Positions 34,316 through 46,781 of a DNA stretch of 64,000 bases are shown piece after piece. This stretch comes from Eupeodes corollae (Eukaryota > Arthropoda > Insecta > Diptera > Syrphidae), in the NCBI RefSeq assembly GCF_945859685.1, contig NC_079148.1, positions 40,745,946 through 40,809,945 of the forward strand. Direction: 5' to 3'. Below the pieces are notes generated by a model. That model made no database searches and was not told the origin of the DNA. It was given only the letters and a program-made list of their open reading frames with translations. Made by a program: the position numbers and the translations under genes. Numbering within the stretch: the stretch's first letter is position 1; every line of letters begins with the position of its first letter.

Positions 34316-36923
34316 AGACAATGAAAGTACCGTGGCCAATTTTGTGTCAAAAAACGAATCTCTTGAAGTGTGGCATAACAGACTAGCTCATATGTGAATA
34401 GGACAAGTGAAAATGGTGCTTTGCCAACATGCTATACCTTTTATTGACAGTCCACATTTTTTTTGCGATGCATGTGCTATTGGTAAGATGCATCGTTCTC
34501 CATTTAACGAAAGTTAGTCGAGAGCACCAGAAGTAGGTGTTCTCGTACATACAGATCTCTGTGGACCCATGCAGAGGAAGGATCAAGGTATTTTGTATTA
34601 TTGAAAGATGATTATTCCAGCTATAGAGAAGTTTATTTCCATCTTTGATTGATAAACATCTTAATAAAGTTCAGTCTCTTTTCAATAAAAATATTAAGGT
34701 ACTTAGATCAGACAATGGATTGGAGTTCTTAAATAAACAAGTTGAAGATCTGTTGGCAAAACGTGGAATAACACACGTATAGTCCTCAATAAAATAGACG
34801 TGCTGAGAGGGACATGCGGTTTATTGTCGAAACAGCAAGAACTTGCCTCTTAAGCTATGGACCGAAGCTGTCAATACCGCAGTTTATTTACTGAATCGTT
34901 TCGGACCCTATCCCATCAAGAACAAAAGTCCATATGAGCTGTGGCTTAAGGAAACTCCCAGTATAAGTAGCGTTTTGGTAGCGATGTTTTCATTCATATT
35001 CCCAAGAAAAGAGACAAAAATTGCATAAAAAGGCTTTGTCAGGAGTCTTTGTTGGTTATCCAGATAACCGCAAAGGATATCGTGTTTGGGTACCAGAATC
35101 TAATAAAGTACACCTTTCTCGTGACATTGTATTCAAGGAGAAGACAGCTTTAAATCTTGGAGTGAACAGGGAGAGTGCATAGAAGCCTAATAAACCACTT
35201 AGTGTTGCTGATGAGCTGAAAGAAGGTGCAATGAAGACAGATGAGATGAAACACAAAGAAGGAAGCGAAGATGATCGATTTAGTTCGCAAGATGAAGAGG
35301 AACCTAGTCCAGTTCAGATAAATGAAATGATTTTTTCTGTAAACAATGAAGGAAATTCATTAAGAGGAATTCAAGAGCAGGAATCGAAACTTAAACGTGG
35401 CAAAAATACAAAAAAAAACCATTGGAACTGCACAGTCTAATATTAAATCTAGCCTTCGCAGCTATGAAAATTGGGAACCAGGTGCTTATCGAAGTCTATT
35501 TTTTGCTATTAATGAAGGCTTTTATGGCTGGGATGTTAGAGCCATTGACTTACAATGAAGCCATTAAATCAGAGAATTCACAAATGTGGAAGACTGCTAT
35601 GGATGAAGAAATGGAAGCTGATCGTTTGAACAAGACATGGGATTTAGTGAAGTGCGCTACAGATAGAAAGGCTATAGCATGCAAGTGGATATATAAAGTA
35701 AAACTTTCTGCACAAAATACTATAGAGCAATATAAAGCTAGGCTAAATATCAAAAGTTATTGTCAAAAAGAAGGAATTGACTTTAACGAAAAATTTAGCC
35801 CAGTTGCCAAATTTACTTAAATACGGGCAATTATAGCTTTAGCTGCATGTAGACGTCTTTTATTATACCAATTTGATGTCAAAACCGCTTTTTTGAATGC
35901 ACCTTTAGAAGAGGAAATTTATATGACACAGCCAGTGGGATATGATGACAGATCAGGGAGATTGTGCAAGCTGAACAAAACATTATACGGTCTCAAACAA
36001 GCTTCAAAAAATTGGAACCTGACAATGTCTAAACTTCTCAACCATTATAACTTTGAAACGTACGCCGCGCCGCTGATCCATGTTTGTTCGTGCTTCATAA
36101 AGAGAGCAGAATTGTTATCATCGAGCTATATATAGATGATGGGCTTCTGGCAGCAAATGACATGAGGGAAGTTAATGACTTGGTTACCTACTTGAAGAAA
36201 CATATTGAGATCAAGATAAGTAAAGCAAGCTACTATCTTGGTTTGGAACTGAAGCGAAACTCTATGGGAGAAGTCCTTGTTTTCCAGTCTGGCTATATAC
36301 AGCGACTTTTGAGCCGTTTAAACATGGCAGATTCAAAAGAAGTGTTTACACCATGTGAAGACTACAACAAATCCTCACTTCTCTATGAAACTTCTGTGGA
36401 TGTATCTAGCTTTCCTTTCCGAGAAGCGGTTGGCTGCCTGATGTATCTGGCAATTGCTACTAGACCGGATATTTCGTATGTTGTTGGAATCTTGAGTAGA
36501 TATTTGGATAACCCAGCTCCACATCATATCAAAACCGTGAAACGAGTCTTTCGTTACTTGAAGGCTACACAAAATATAGGTATATTTTTCAAAAAAAACT
36601 AAGTAATTCTAATCTCTTGTGTTACAGTGACTCTGATTATGCTGGCGATGTTGACACTCGACGATCAACTAGCGGATACGTCTTTTTACTTGGAGAGTCA
36701 CCAATTTCTTGGGGATCTCGAAGACAACGTTGTTCAGCGTTATCGTCAACTGAAGTATGTGGCAGCGTCAGAAGCCGCAAAAGAACTGATGTGGTTGAGA
36801 GTTCTGCTCAGAGATGTTCTACAGCATGATACTGTACGGGCAATGCTGCATCTAGACAACCAAGGAGTTTTGAAGTTAATTAAAAATCCTGAATACCATT
36901 CGAGGACCAAGCACATTGTGTAA
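34316..36923 (+). pseudogene. copia-type retrotransposon relic without LTRs
   Basis: Domains appear in Ty1/copia order with many frameshifts and stops. The gag-pre-integrase zinc module is at about 34,355-34,520 (EVWHNRLAHM, then C-x2-C in FCDACAIGKMHRSPF). Integrase follows at about 34,540-35,030 (VLVHTDLCGPM, LRSDNGLEF, WTEAVNTAVYLLNRFGP). The reverse transcriptase is at 35540-36135 (WKTAMDEEMEAD, NKTWDLV, CKWIYKVK, EGIDFNEKFSPVAKFT, NAPLEEEIYMTQPVGY, LYGLKQASKNW) and continues at 36084-36602 (ELYIDDGLLAAND, YLGLELKR). RNase H is at about 36,610-36,923 (SDSDYAGDVDTRRSTSGYVF, then HIV near the end). No LTR, primer-binding site or polypurine tract was found. A SINE abuts it on the left and minisatellite lies on the right. 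Confidence 0.9.
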
Positions 36924-36984
36924 AAGTAAAACTGATCAGTCGTTTTATTTTATCAATTTTGATATACATTTTTCGTTAACTCAG

Positions 36985-37235
36985 TTTGGTCTAAATTTTA
37001 TCTCGGTCTCTCCTTGGTCTTTTGTTGGTGTAATTTTGGTCTCATCAAGATCTCATTTCAGTCTATTCTTGGCCTGAACTCAGTCTCATCTCGGTCTTAT
37101 CTTGGTCTCATCTCGGATTCATTTCGGTCTTATCTCACCTAGTCTTGTTTAGTCTCAATTTCGATTTATTCTCGTTTCCGTCTCATCTCGGTGTTAATTT
37201 GGTGTCATCTCCGTTTTATCTCCAACTCTTCTGGG
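36985..37235. repeat. 11-bp minisatellite, right block
   Basis: Resumes the TCTCGGTCTCA-type array seen at 33480-33856 (GTCTCATCTCGGATTCATTT, ATCTCGGTGTTAATTTGG). The two blocks were probably one array before the SINE and copia material arrived. Confidence 0.75.
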
Positions 37236-37321
37236 ACAATATTACCATCAATTACGTCGGAGAAAGACTGTTTATTTAGCTTGTCAATTTGTATGTTTAT
37301 TACAAAAAATTTGATTGTGTT

Positions 37322-40300
37322 AACTTACTTACTTAAGGTGACGCTACAGTCCGGGGCGGACCTGGGCCTCAAACAACAAGCATCTCCAGACAGCTCGGTC
37401 CCAAGAGGTCCTCTCCCACCTGCGTGCGCCACCCGAGTCGCGGTCTTCCTCTACTGCGCCGTCCCTCGGGATTGGATTCGAAGACCTTCCGGGCTGGAGC
37501 GTTGATGTCCATCCGCTCTACGTGACCTAGCCATCTAAGCCGTTGGACTTTAATTCTGCTAACTAGGTCAGTGTCGCTGTACAGCCCGTACAGTTCGTCG
37601 TTATATCTTCTCTATGCGTACGGGACCAAAAATCACCCGAAGAATTTTTCTCTCGAAGCATCCTAAGACGCTCTCATCTTTCTTTGACAGTGTTCAGGCC
37701 TCAGCGCCATAAATGAGAACCGGGATGATGAGTGTCTTATAGATGGTGATTTCAGATGCTCGAGAGAGGACTTTACTTCTCAATTTCCTTCTAACTCCAA
37801 AAAATCTGCATTTGCATGAGTTATTCTTCGTTTGATTTCAACGCTGGTGTCATTGTCTGTGTTAATAGCGGTGCCTAGGTAGAAAAAGTTCTTAACTACC
37901 TCAAAGTTATAGCTGTCCATGGTGACGTTTTGTCCAAGACGTCGTCTCTCAGTGTCCTTTTTTGATGACAGCATAAACTTGGTCTTGCTCTCATTGACCA
38001 CTAAACCCATCTTCTTCGCTTCCGTCGCAATGCTCAAAAACGCTCCACTGACATCACGCTTTGATCTTCCAATTATGTCAATATCATCTGCGTATCCGAG
38101 TAATTGGATGGATCTTTGGAAGATTGTGCCTCTAGTGTTGACGGTTGAGTTTTGCACAATTCTTTCCAGAACGATGTTGAAGAAGTCGCATGACAGTGCA
38201 TCGCCTTGTCTAAAACCTTTTTTGACATCAAATGCATCGGTAAAATCTTTTCCGACCTTGATAGAGCAGCGTCCATTCTCCATCGTCATTCTGCACAAAC
38301 GGATAAGTTTGACAGGGATATCGGGCACACTATATGCTGAGATTCCACTCATCGGGCATACTTTCTTCCGACCATATTTTGCAGATGAGTTGGTGCATGC
38401 TCCGTACCAAGTCATCGCCTGCTGCTTTGAATAGTTCAGCAGTGATGCCGTTAGCTCCAGCAGCTTTGTTTGACTTAAGTTTAGATATAGCTATCTTCAC
38501 TCGTCAAGGTCGGGTAGGCGGAATTGTTGATCTGCGTCGCCGAGGTTGAGTGGTTCTATCTCCCTTACAGCGGAATTCGGTTCGTCATCGCCGTTATATA
38601 ATTTGGAGAAGTGATCTTTCCATATTCTCAGCATGGACGGCGGTTCTACTACGATGTTCCCCTGATCGTCTTTACAGGCTTCGGTTCGAGGCTGGTACCA
38701 TTGGGAGGTTTGTTTTACCTTTTGGTAAAATTTACGAACCTCATTCCTGTTGTGACATCCCTCTATCTCCTCGATCGCGCGTTTCTCAGGCTCTCTTTTT
38801 TTCCATCTAATAAGCCGGTGTTCCTCTCTCCTCTTCTGCTCGTAGAGCTCGCGAGCAGCTCTAGTCCTTTTGTGCAGCGCCGTTTTGTATGCCTCTTGTT
38901 TCGCTGCGTGCGCTTGCCGGCATTCGTCGTCAAATCAGGGGTTTCGCTGTGGTGGCCGTGTGAAACCTAGCAATTCAGAGGCGGCATCTCTGATGGCTGC
39001 AAGGCAATGTTGTCACTGGTTTTTAATGCTCAGTGCAGGCAGCATAGGACTCCTTAAGAGCTTATTGGAGACTCGATCGGAAAAGGACATGGCAGTCTCT
39101 TGCGATTGTAGCCGTCTAACGTCGAAACTTTTTACAGTACTTCCTTGTTTTGGCTTGGATCGGGATATCCGTTGGCTACAACGAGGTAGTGGCCCGAGTC
39201 AATGTTGGCCTCTCGGAACCTTCGGATATCCTGGATACTGGAGAAGTGTCGTGCGTCGATCGCAATGTGGTCAATCTGGTTGACGGTTGATTGATCAGGA
39301 GATTTCCATGTCCCCTTGTAGATATTAAGATGCGTGAACTGCGTACTAGCTACCAGAACGTCTCGCCCTGCAGCGAAATCGACCAGCCTGAATCCGTTGT
39401 CGGAGGTAGTGTCGTGCAGGCTGTATCTCCCGATTATCCCATCAAAGATGTCTTCTGTTCCTAGCTTGGCATTAAAATCTCCTAAGACAATTTTAATTTC
39501 ATAGCCAGGGCACCGCTCATGTGTCTTGTCCAAGAGCTCGAAGAATATGTCTTTGGTGTCTTCATCTTTCTCCTCTGTTGGGGCATGCGCATATTAGGCT
39601 TATGTTGGCGAATTTAGCCTTGATGCGGATTGTCGTGATGAGCTCGCTCACACTGTTGAAACTCAAGACTTTTTGCCTCAGCCTAGTTCCAACAACAAAT
39701 CCACACCCAAATAGACGCTGTCTTTGTTCTCGGTAGCAGTCGCCGTAGTAGATATCGCAGTCTTTTAGTTTGCGTTTGCCCGGTCCATCCCATCGCACTT
39801 CTTGGATGGCTGTAATATCTGCCTTGCAGCAGTTTAGGGCTTCCGCTAATTGTTCGGCTGCACGTGGTCTGTGCGTGGGTTGTCAACTGTGAATCCGTCC
39901 GTATTCGAGGCTTGTTGGTGCTTCGAAACTTAAGGTATTTTTACGTGGCCAGGAAGTCACCCCGACGGCACAACCCCCAACCTAGAGGGCCAGATCCTTA
40001 GTATAACTCCAAGGAAGGGGAGCCGGATAAACCGCTCCTTACAGGCCTGGGCTCCGAATATATCGAAGAAGCCCTATAAGGTGTTCATTAAGTAGTTCAA
40101 CCTTACTGGAACTGTAGACGCCACCGTTGATTCTATCTCGAGAATTCGTCCGCTGCCGCCAGGATAAGGAGAGGTGTCTTAGTGGAAACACCTCTCCCCC
40201 CTCTCTCGTTTGCTGCCCCCAACAACTTTAAACTGGGGTTGGAACCCAATCTCCAGTTGAGGTACTAAGCACCCGATGTTCACCGGGGGGGTGAGAGTAG

Positions 40301-40383
40301 GAGTTGATAGACAGAGGTGGGTTTTGAGAAAAACCTGTGGACGCTTGTGTCCTCTTGAATGCACATGTCTACCATTTGAACAC
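37322..40383 (-). pseudogene. RTE-like LINE, full-span copy with target duplication
   Basis: An 11-bp duplication, TTGATTGTGTT, at 37311-37321 and 40384-40394 brackets a 3,062-bp element. From the minus-strand 5' end: a G+C-rich 5' region to about 39,900; AP endonuclease at 39,850-39,130 (ADITAIQEVRWDGPGKRKL, IVLGDFNAKLG, VNQIDHIAIDARHF, DSGHYLVVA); a linker (FDDECRQAHAAKQ); reverse transcriptase including KKGFRQGDALSCDFFNIVLE and LLGYADDIDIIGRS (38276-37950); and the C-terminal part down to 37,340. It ends in GCGTCACC and TAAG repeats. Compared with the copy at 30429-31961, about 320 bp of the RT domain is missing near 38,319. Stops and frameshifts make it non-autonomous. Confidence 0.92.
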
Positions 40384-40394
40384 TTGATTGTGTT

Positions 40395-42281
40395 TAAAAT
40401 TATTTTTTAAATATTTGATGGGAACTTTTTTACATCTACGGCTCTGTTATAACATGCAAAGGGTAGCAACTAGCATAACCTAACAAACCTCTAGTGGATA
40501 AGTCCTCTTGTAAATGGCAATGCATCGGATGCAGTATAGTGCGTGTTTTGCCTGGTTGAAAGTGTATCTCTTTCGATATAAATGTATCTGAACCTTTAAA
40601 AAAATGTGCCTGAAGAACTAAAAGTGGAGCGAAGGCTGCAAGCTGCTTGGCTTTCAATTAGTTTGAGCTAAATAGAAATAAACGAAGTTAAGACAACGTC
40701 AACGTGCTGCGAGTGCAAACATATATCGAGGTAGTTGAGAGTGCTCTACGAGGATATGTTGCATGCGTGAAGAGGGGCATACATTGGGAAGGTTGGTATT
40801 TTTGTTGTGTTTTATACGAGTGGCAATGACGACAAAGACAACGCAACAACACCACAGCCACAATTGAATTAAATTATATTGTCAACTTATACGTGGCCAC
40901 ATGACTGTGGATCTAAAGATACCCATAAATGACGGAGGAATATAAAAGATCCCCACATCCTGACGGTGCGGCGGCAAGTGAGGTCATAATATACCATATA
41001 GTGTCGTTGTCGTAGCCTTTATGATATTTTGAAGTCTTATTTATATGGTTCAATCCATTTTAATTTTATTTTTCTATTTCCCAGCCCTCATTAAATAGAA
41101 AAACAAACAAAGTGCTTTTTGATAAGTTTTATTTTTTGTTTTCTTGTTTCATTTTAAACGACATAATTTCCAAAAGAATAAGAAAAACAAAGGTTACTCG
41201 CCAGCCCCGGCGGCGGCATGCTCATTATGCGAGCAACAACACTACACTCTACATAAATACACGTCCACCTTAAGTTGGACCTGTGTATTGTATAGAGCTC
41301 TGCTATTATGCCCACCCACTGTGAAAGTGCTGATGCAAAAATTGAAAAGGACCCGTTTGCAGTTTGCAGTGCAAAATTAATTAAAGTTATTTATCGCATC
41401 AAGTAATTCATTAGACAAACATTTCCATGCAATTTTCTGCTGCCCGCCATCATCATCATCATCGCCGCGCCGTTCGTCGTCGCATCGACCCCAAACTCCA
41501 GTCCAGAGCTCACCTTTGAAGAGTAAAGAAAAAACCCCTAATGTTGGTGTGGATATATTTTCATTTATTCAATTAGAAAAAAAGATTTTCTACTAAGATT
41601 TAATTCACCGCCATCAACAACGGCGACTGACCGGATGCTGTTAGTTAATTGTTTAATTTTTATACCAGAAGTAATGCAAATGGTTTCCCATCAAAGTAAC
41701 AGAATCAGAACTTATAAACTTGATGTTGTGTTTTTTTACTATTTTAATTTATATTTGATTAAAAGAAAATCTTTTCGAATTAAAAACAATTTTCAGATTG
41801 AGATTAAGAGAAAAGAAATTTTTAAGCTGAGGAAACTAAAAAGCTTAACTAATAGAAGCGTTAGTGCAACAAAAACCAGGGAACTCGTACAGAGTATTTT
41901 TTTTAATATATTTATTATAAATGCATTATAAGGGTTTTTACTACCTTGAAACATAGAAAAAGGATTGCTGGGTTAAGCTTAAGAGAAATAGTCGATTATC
42001 ATGAGGCTAAAACTAAGAAGGAAAATCTTCAAACTTTTTTTGTCGTAGCTGATTTATGTATTGACTCATGTGTCTAAAAAACTAAGAAGACATAAAATAT
42101 AAACAAAATTGATGCCTTGACTCACTGTTTTGGTATAAAAGATTTTAGTGATAAGCAACCCTCAAGTTTGAGTGGTGTATTTGTTTTTTAAAGACTATAG
42201 AAAATTTACGATTACAGTACAAGGAAAAGGAAGGATGAGGTATTTAGTGAGTAAGTATACAAGAAGAAAATACACTGATGG
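40395..42281. other. Mostly unique DNA, no gene assigned
   Basis: Contains a G+C-richer patch at about 40,680-41,520 with GGCGGC words and a (CAT)n tract at about 41,448-41,463, flanked by CGCCGCGCCGTTCGTCGTCG. This resembles regulatory or leader DNA of a fly gene. A TATAAAAG word lies at 40941-40948. No protein is recognisable. Confidence 0.4.
40941..40948 (+). promoter_or_regulatory. TATA-box-like word
   Basis: TATAAAAG lies in otherwise complex, repeat-free sequence, and the following ~60 bp are G+C-rich. I see no clear initiator at the expected distance and no downstream reading frame, so this is only a weak promoter candidate. Confidence 0.2.
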
Positions 42282-45135
42282 AGGCCCAGAAAACTAAACA
42301 GGCAGCCATCAGTAAGTTCGAAGACAGCTTGAGAAAACTAAAGGAGAAAATGGAGCCACTCCTCAGCCATCTTAAGCTGAAGCAAGAAGTGCGCCGACAA
42401 CAATTTACTTAAAGAAGTGCTTAAGAAGGCCACCGCCGAGTTCTTCAGCTACACGCCTAAAAGCGAGAAATTTAAGACGGTCCTTCTGAAGGGCATAAGT
42501 TCCTGCACGGAACCGGAGACGCTCTTAGCTGAGCTCCGTTAAAAAGCCACTGACGATCTCGATTTTTTTGGGGTCAAGCCTTTCCAGTCCAGGTGCTCAT
42601 AAACCCACAACGAAGGAGAATGCAAGCTGGGGAATGAGCGGGTTGAGGATTTAACCCAGTTCAAGTGTGTCCTTTGTGGAAACCAAGGGCACACGGCTAG
42701 CTATAGCGGTTGCCCTAAGGTTCAAGATATGAAACAGAAACAGGCCAGTAAAAAGCCAAAAGAAGTTGAACAGTTCGACAGGCTTCAACACAAAAATTCG
42801 TGGATCCCAAATTTTCCATGAACAAATGGTGTCAGGGAATAGAAACACGAGACAGGCTCCACCAACGTTTGCCCCAAAGGCCCCTGTGCCTAATTCACCA
42901 GAGATGCAGCCTGACATTGTAGTCGTGTTGTTGAGCATTTAAGGTCAACTAACAGGGCTGCAAAGTCAGATAAAGGAGCAAGGCATCATCTCTACTTTTT
43001 GTTGCCTGGCCTGGCGCAATTTAGACCATAATGGGCGCGCTGCCGGAGAAGTTTGCGTTGTATGCATCTCTCTCACTCAAGGGAAGCGGATGTATATGAT
43101 TGCTGCTTATGCGGCTGGAGCTCCGCAGGTTTGCTTCAGAACTCGAGATTCTTTTTAGGGAACTGAAACTGAGCTTGGAAGAAAACTATTTCATCTTGGC
43201 CGGTGATTTGAACGCAAAACATAACGATTGGGGAAATCAACATAGTAATCCCAAAAGTAACCATCTTTTTAATTTGATGAATCTTTACAGCGTTGAATAT
43301 GGCGTCGACCTGCTGGCTACTGAAAAGGAATCGTATTCAAGAAGCGGCTAATTTTTGGATCTTTTGCTGTACCACACCAGACTGACAGTAACAGACAAAG
43401 TGGGTAATCACCCTCGAAACTGCTTACAGATAGTCGAGAACGACAGTGATCACAGCGGACTGGCTGCTCTAATGCAGATTCCGTGAAGTTGGAGGAATAC
43501 GTTGCAACGCATTCTTAAAATTACAGTAAGATGCGTTGGCCTCGTTTTACCAACGCCTTAGCGAGAGAACTTCGTTCGAGTGACTTAGCCCCACCAAACA
43601 ACAGAAACCTGACAAATACAGAAATTGACCAACACTTACAACAGATGGACGAAACAATAAAACGAACGATGGAACAGACAATACCAAAGTACATAGAACG
43701 GGACCAAATGGACGCATACAGAAACGCGACTATTGACGCACTGCAAAGGCACAAGAGTGGCTTACTGACAAGACTCAAAAACTTGTACAGACGACTTACA
43801 GACCCACACGACTTGGAGGTTAGGACACTGAAGTCGTCAATAAAAAATGTCAATCTGTTGATTAAGGAGAACTACAGTTTATCAATTAACAAGTACTGGG
43901 ACCGCAAGATTCGGTCAGTTAATTCGAGTGACACTGGTATGTTCCCCAAAATAAATAAGATATTCAGGAAAAAAAACGGTAATGACCTTCAGTGTCTTAA
44001 ACTCCAAAGAACTGAAGAGAACAGAGACGTACTCAGGACAGCGCAAATAGATCCAGAGGAAGCCATCTTTGAAGATGACTTTTACATAATTGAAGATCCG
44101 AAGGAAAAAGTGGAGGCGGTGGGAGCTGCTTTCCAGCAAGTGTACAAGGTAAATGTTAGCATTCGCCCCAACCACGACCTGGAAAACAGAGCCCTACTTA
44201 ATCACTTTTACCTTCGAAATGATATGACACAATGACGATCTGAGAACCGCGGTTTTATGCTGTTCGATGACGATTCATTGGGAAATGCCATAGTCGCCGA
44301 GCAAACGGGACCAAGTCAATTGTTAGTGACGAAGGTTGAGCTTCAGCTCATCTTCAATTAAATAAAAAAAAAAAGTCAGCAGGTGTCGATGGTATATCCA
44401 ACGTTGTACTAAGACATTTACCGGTGGAAGCAATTAACATTTACACCACACTCTTCAACAATGCACTGAATAATGCATATTATCCAGTGCATTGGAAGAC
44501 CGCTGTGGTTCATCCTCTCCCATAAAGGGAAAGGACAACTCCAACCCGTCAAATCTTCGGTCGATAAGTCTTCTTTATTCCGGATAAACAGTTCGGGTTC
44601 AAGGCGGATCATGACACAATTCATGCTGCGTCAAACTCGTTTCTGATATCCAATGGAATAAATCAAAACAAAAATGCAGAGGTGCTGTTTTGGTTAATTT
44701 GGAAAAGGCCTTTGACACCGTATGGTTAGAGGGTCTTTACCTAAAATCGAGCAGGCTTGGCATAAGCAAGCCGTTGTTGTATATAAACTTTATGATATGC
44801 TTAACGGTAGAAAGTTTGTTGTCAAAAGTGGCAATGTAACTTCTACCACAACATTCTCAGTTAAAAATGGTCTTCAACAGGGAGCGGACTCTCTTCAACA
44901 TTTACACCAGCGATCTGATAGGTAGTCTTACAAAGGCAATTGCGTACGTCGACGATCTAATTGCGTACAGAACGGCCCGAAATGTGGAGGTTATTAGAGT
45001 TATCTTGCAGCGTGATTTCGACAAGATTCAGCGATAATGCGACGACTGGAAACTGAAAATAAATGTCTAGAAGTCGAAGGCAATTCTGTTCCGGACTCCG
45101 TTGGAGTGCGAATCCGCGTTGTCTACAAGTATGAT
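42282..45135 (+). pseudogene. Jockey-like LINE, heavily broken
   Basis: ORF1 remains at about 42,282-42,950, with a charged N-terminal stretch and a zinc knuckle near 42,660-42,715 (CVLCGNQGHTASYSGC, pattern C-x2-C-x4-H-x6-C). The endonuclease remnant is near 43,195-43,330 (LAGDLNAKHNDWGNQH). An open linker at 43531-44235 includes NLTNTEIDQHLQQMDETI and PEEAIFEDDFYIIEDPKEKV. RT pieces follow from about 44,370 (KKSAGVDGISNVVLRHLP, DKQFGFKADHDTIHA, LFNLEKAFDTVW-like with frameshifts, FSVKNGLQQG). The YADD region near 44,940 survives only as VDDLIAYRTA. No intact catalytic box or 3' tail was found; the right boundary is approximate. Confidence 0.85.
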
Positions 45136-45479
45136 CTTCGGCCGTTTCTGTTGAGCAGACAATGCATTCCTTATCATATGCACTTGCTGAAGGTACTGTG
45201 CTGGCCTCACACTGATCTATTCTATTACAGACTGGGATTATTTCTATCATATTTACATTAAGTTTAGCAGTTGTAGCCTTTTGATCTTTTTCACTATTCT
45301 GTTTAAGTTTTTCAATTATTTTTTCTTAATCTCCTTGGGTTTCGATGTTTTGCGTGATTTGGTAATTGTAGACCTAAATTAATTTTTATCAATTACAATT
45401 ACAATTTTTCTAGGTGTTAGGATTTTTTTGACTTACGGTGTAAGAAATTTTTCAACCCATATGATCAGGCAAGAACGTT
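45136..45479. other. Spacer between LINE and mariner relic
   Basis: A+T-rich sequence with no gene recognised. Confidence 0.4.
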
Positions 45480-45735
45480 CAAGGAAGGTAAGATCGACCG
45501 AGAACATCGCCGCGGTTCGTGAAAGCATCCTCAAAAGTTATCGTTTGGTGTGGATTTTTGGCTGGCGGCATATTTAGTCCGTACATGAGAACGACGTTAG
45601 AGAATGCGGCCACCGTCAACAGCGAGCGCTACATAACGATGATAACTAATTTCTTATAGCCCTAGACGACATGTGGTACCAGCAGGACGGCTACACGTGC
45701 CACAGAGCAACTGCTACGACATCTACACACCCCTA
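45480..45735 (+). pseudogene. Tc1/mariner-type transposase relic
   Basis: Three conserved transposase blocks survive with a deletion between them. KVRSTENIAAVRESIL (from about 45,487) belongs to the helix-turn-helix region. WCGFLAGGIFSPYM, leading into TVNSERYITMITNFL, belongs to the catalytic domain before the second Asp. DDMWYQQDGYTCHRAT contains that Asp. The stretch with the first Asp is deleted and the frame shifts near 45,660. No terminal inverted repeats were found. Confidence 0.8.
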
Positions 45736-46781
45736 ATTGAAAAACCCTATCTGAGCAAAAATTTTCCATCAAACAACACCGCAATATTTCATGCCTTTCG
45801 TTGGTTAACCGATAATTTTACATAAAATGTTTAGTCAAATATTTGCCTGTTGCATTTCCTCCTCAAACATATTCAGCTGTGATACTCGCACTTCCAGGAA
45901 TGCTCATCAGTTTACCCTTGAGCTCAAAATTTCAGACGTATGGCCAAGAAGTATAGAGTTTTAACCGCACAAACATGTGAAATGCTTTACCCAACTCTCT
46001 CTTTTCGTTTCATTTTGATATTCAAAATTTAATGAACAATTTACGCCGGTTTCACTTCTCAAACCTTCTTTTTTCCTAAAGCTGGCACTGTTTAAACTTA
46101 AAACATGTTAAGGGTAGGAATAAACATTTCAGTGTTTGCATTATCAATTTTTGATAAGAAGTTGAAAAAGTATGCAATCAAAAATTTTAGTTTAAGACCT
46201 TTTCTTTCTAGATACATTCAAGAAGTCAAACCAATAAAATTGTATTTTTGGTAGGCTTTTCAATTATGCACGAAATACTATCCTCAAAGGTTAAAAATGA
46301 TTGATTGCAATTTTATAGTCTAAAATAAACTCTTATTAACTTTTAGTAGTACCTATGTTTGGCAGTTACTTTTATATGTAAGATTCAATTTGTTTATCCT
46401 AAAAAAGTTAGTATTAATGATAATATTTTGTGCAGAATGATATAAGTATAGTTCTAAAGTCGAAACATTAATTTGTTCTCGGGATATTTGAGTCGAAAAT
46501 CGTTTTTTACCTGTTTTTTAAGTCGTAACCTACAAAAAGGTTGTATACAATTATTTTATTAGTTTCTAAAATATTTCTGGTGTTAAATATTTTTTGCTAA
46601 GTTTGTTTGTATTTATAGAAAAACCATTTGTTGTATTTTCTTCCAATATATATACCGATTTGGTATCACGTCACAATGTATAATATAAAATTTAATTGAA
46701 GTCGTTGGCATCATTTATTCAGATATTTGATGTCCATTAAGTAAGCAATACCACTTTACAATTTTAGGAAACTAATAAGGT
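45736..46781. other. A+T-rich DNA with decayed repeat
   Basis: From about 46,430 to 46,700 the sequence resembles a badly decayed plus-oriented TTAA-hairpin copy (GATATTTGAGTCGAAAATCG, GGTATCACGTCACAATGTAT). The remainder is unique, without a gene. Confidence 0.45.

Noticed and set aside
34316..36923. Endogenous retrovirus
   Set aside because: The domain order (integrase before reverse transcriptase) is that of Ty1/copia retrotransposons, and there is no envelope gene.
37919..39283. Long plus-strand frames of 137-171 codons
   Set aside because: They are antisense to the reverse transcriptase and endonuclease of the RTE-like LINE on the minus strand.
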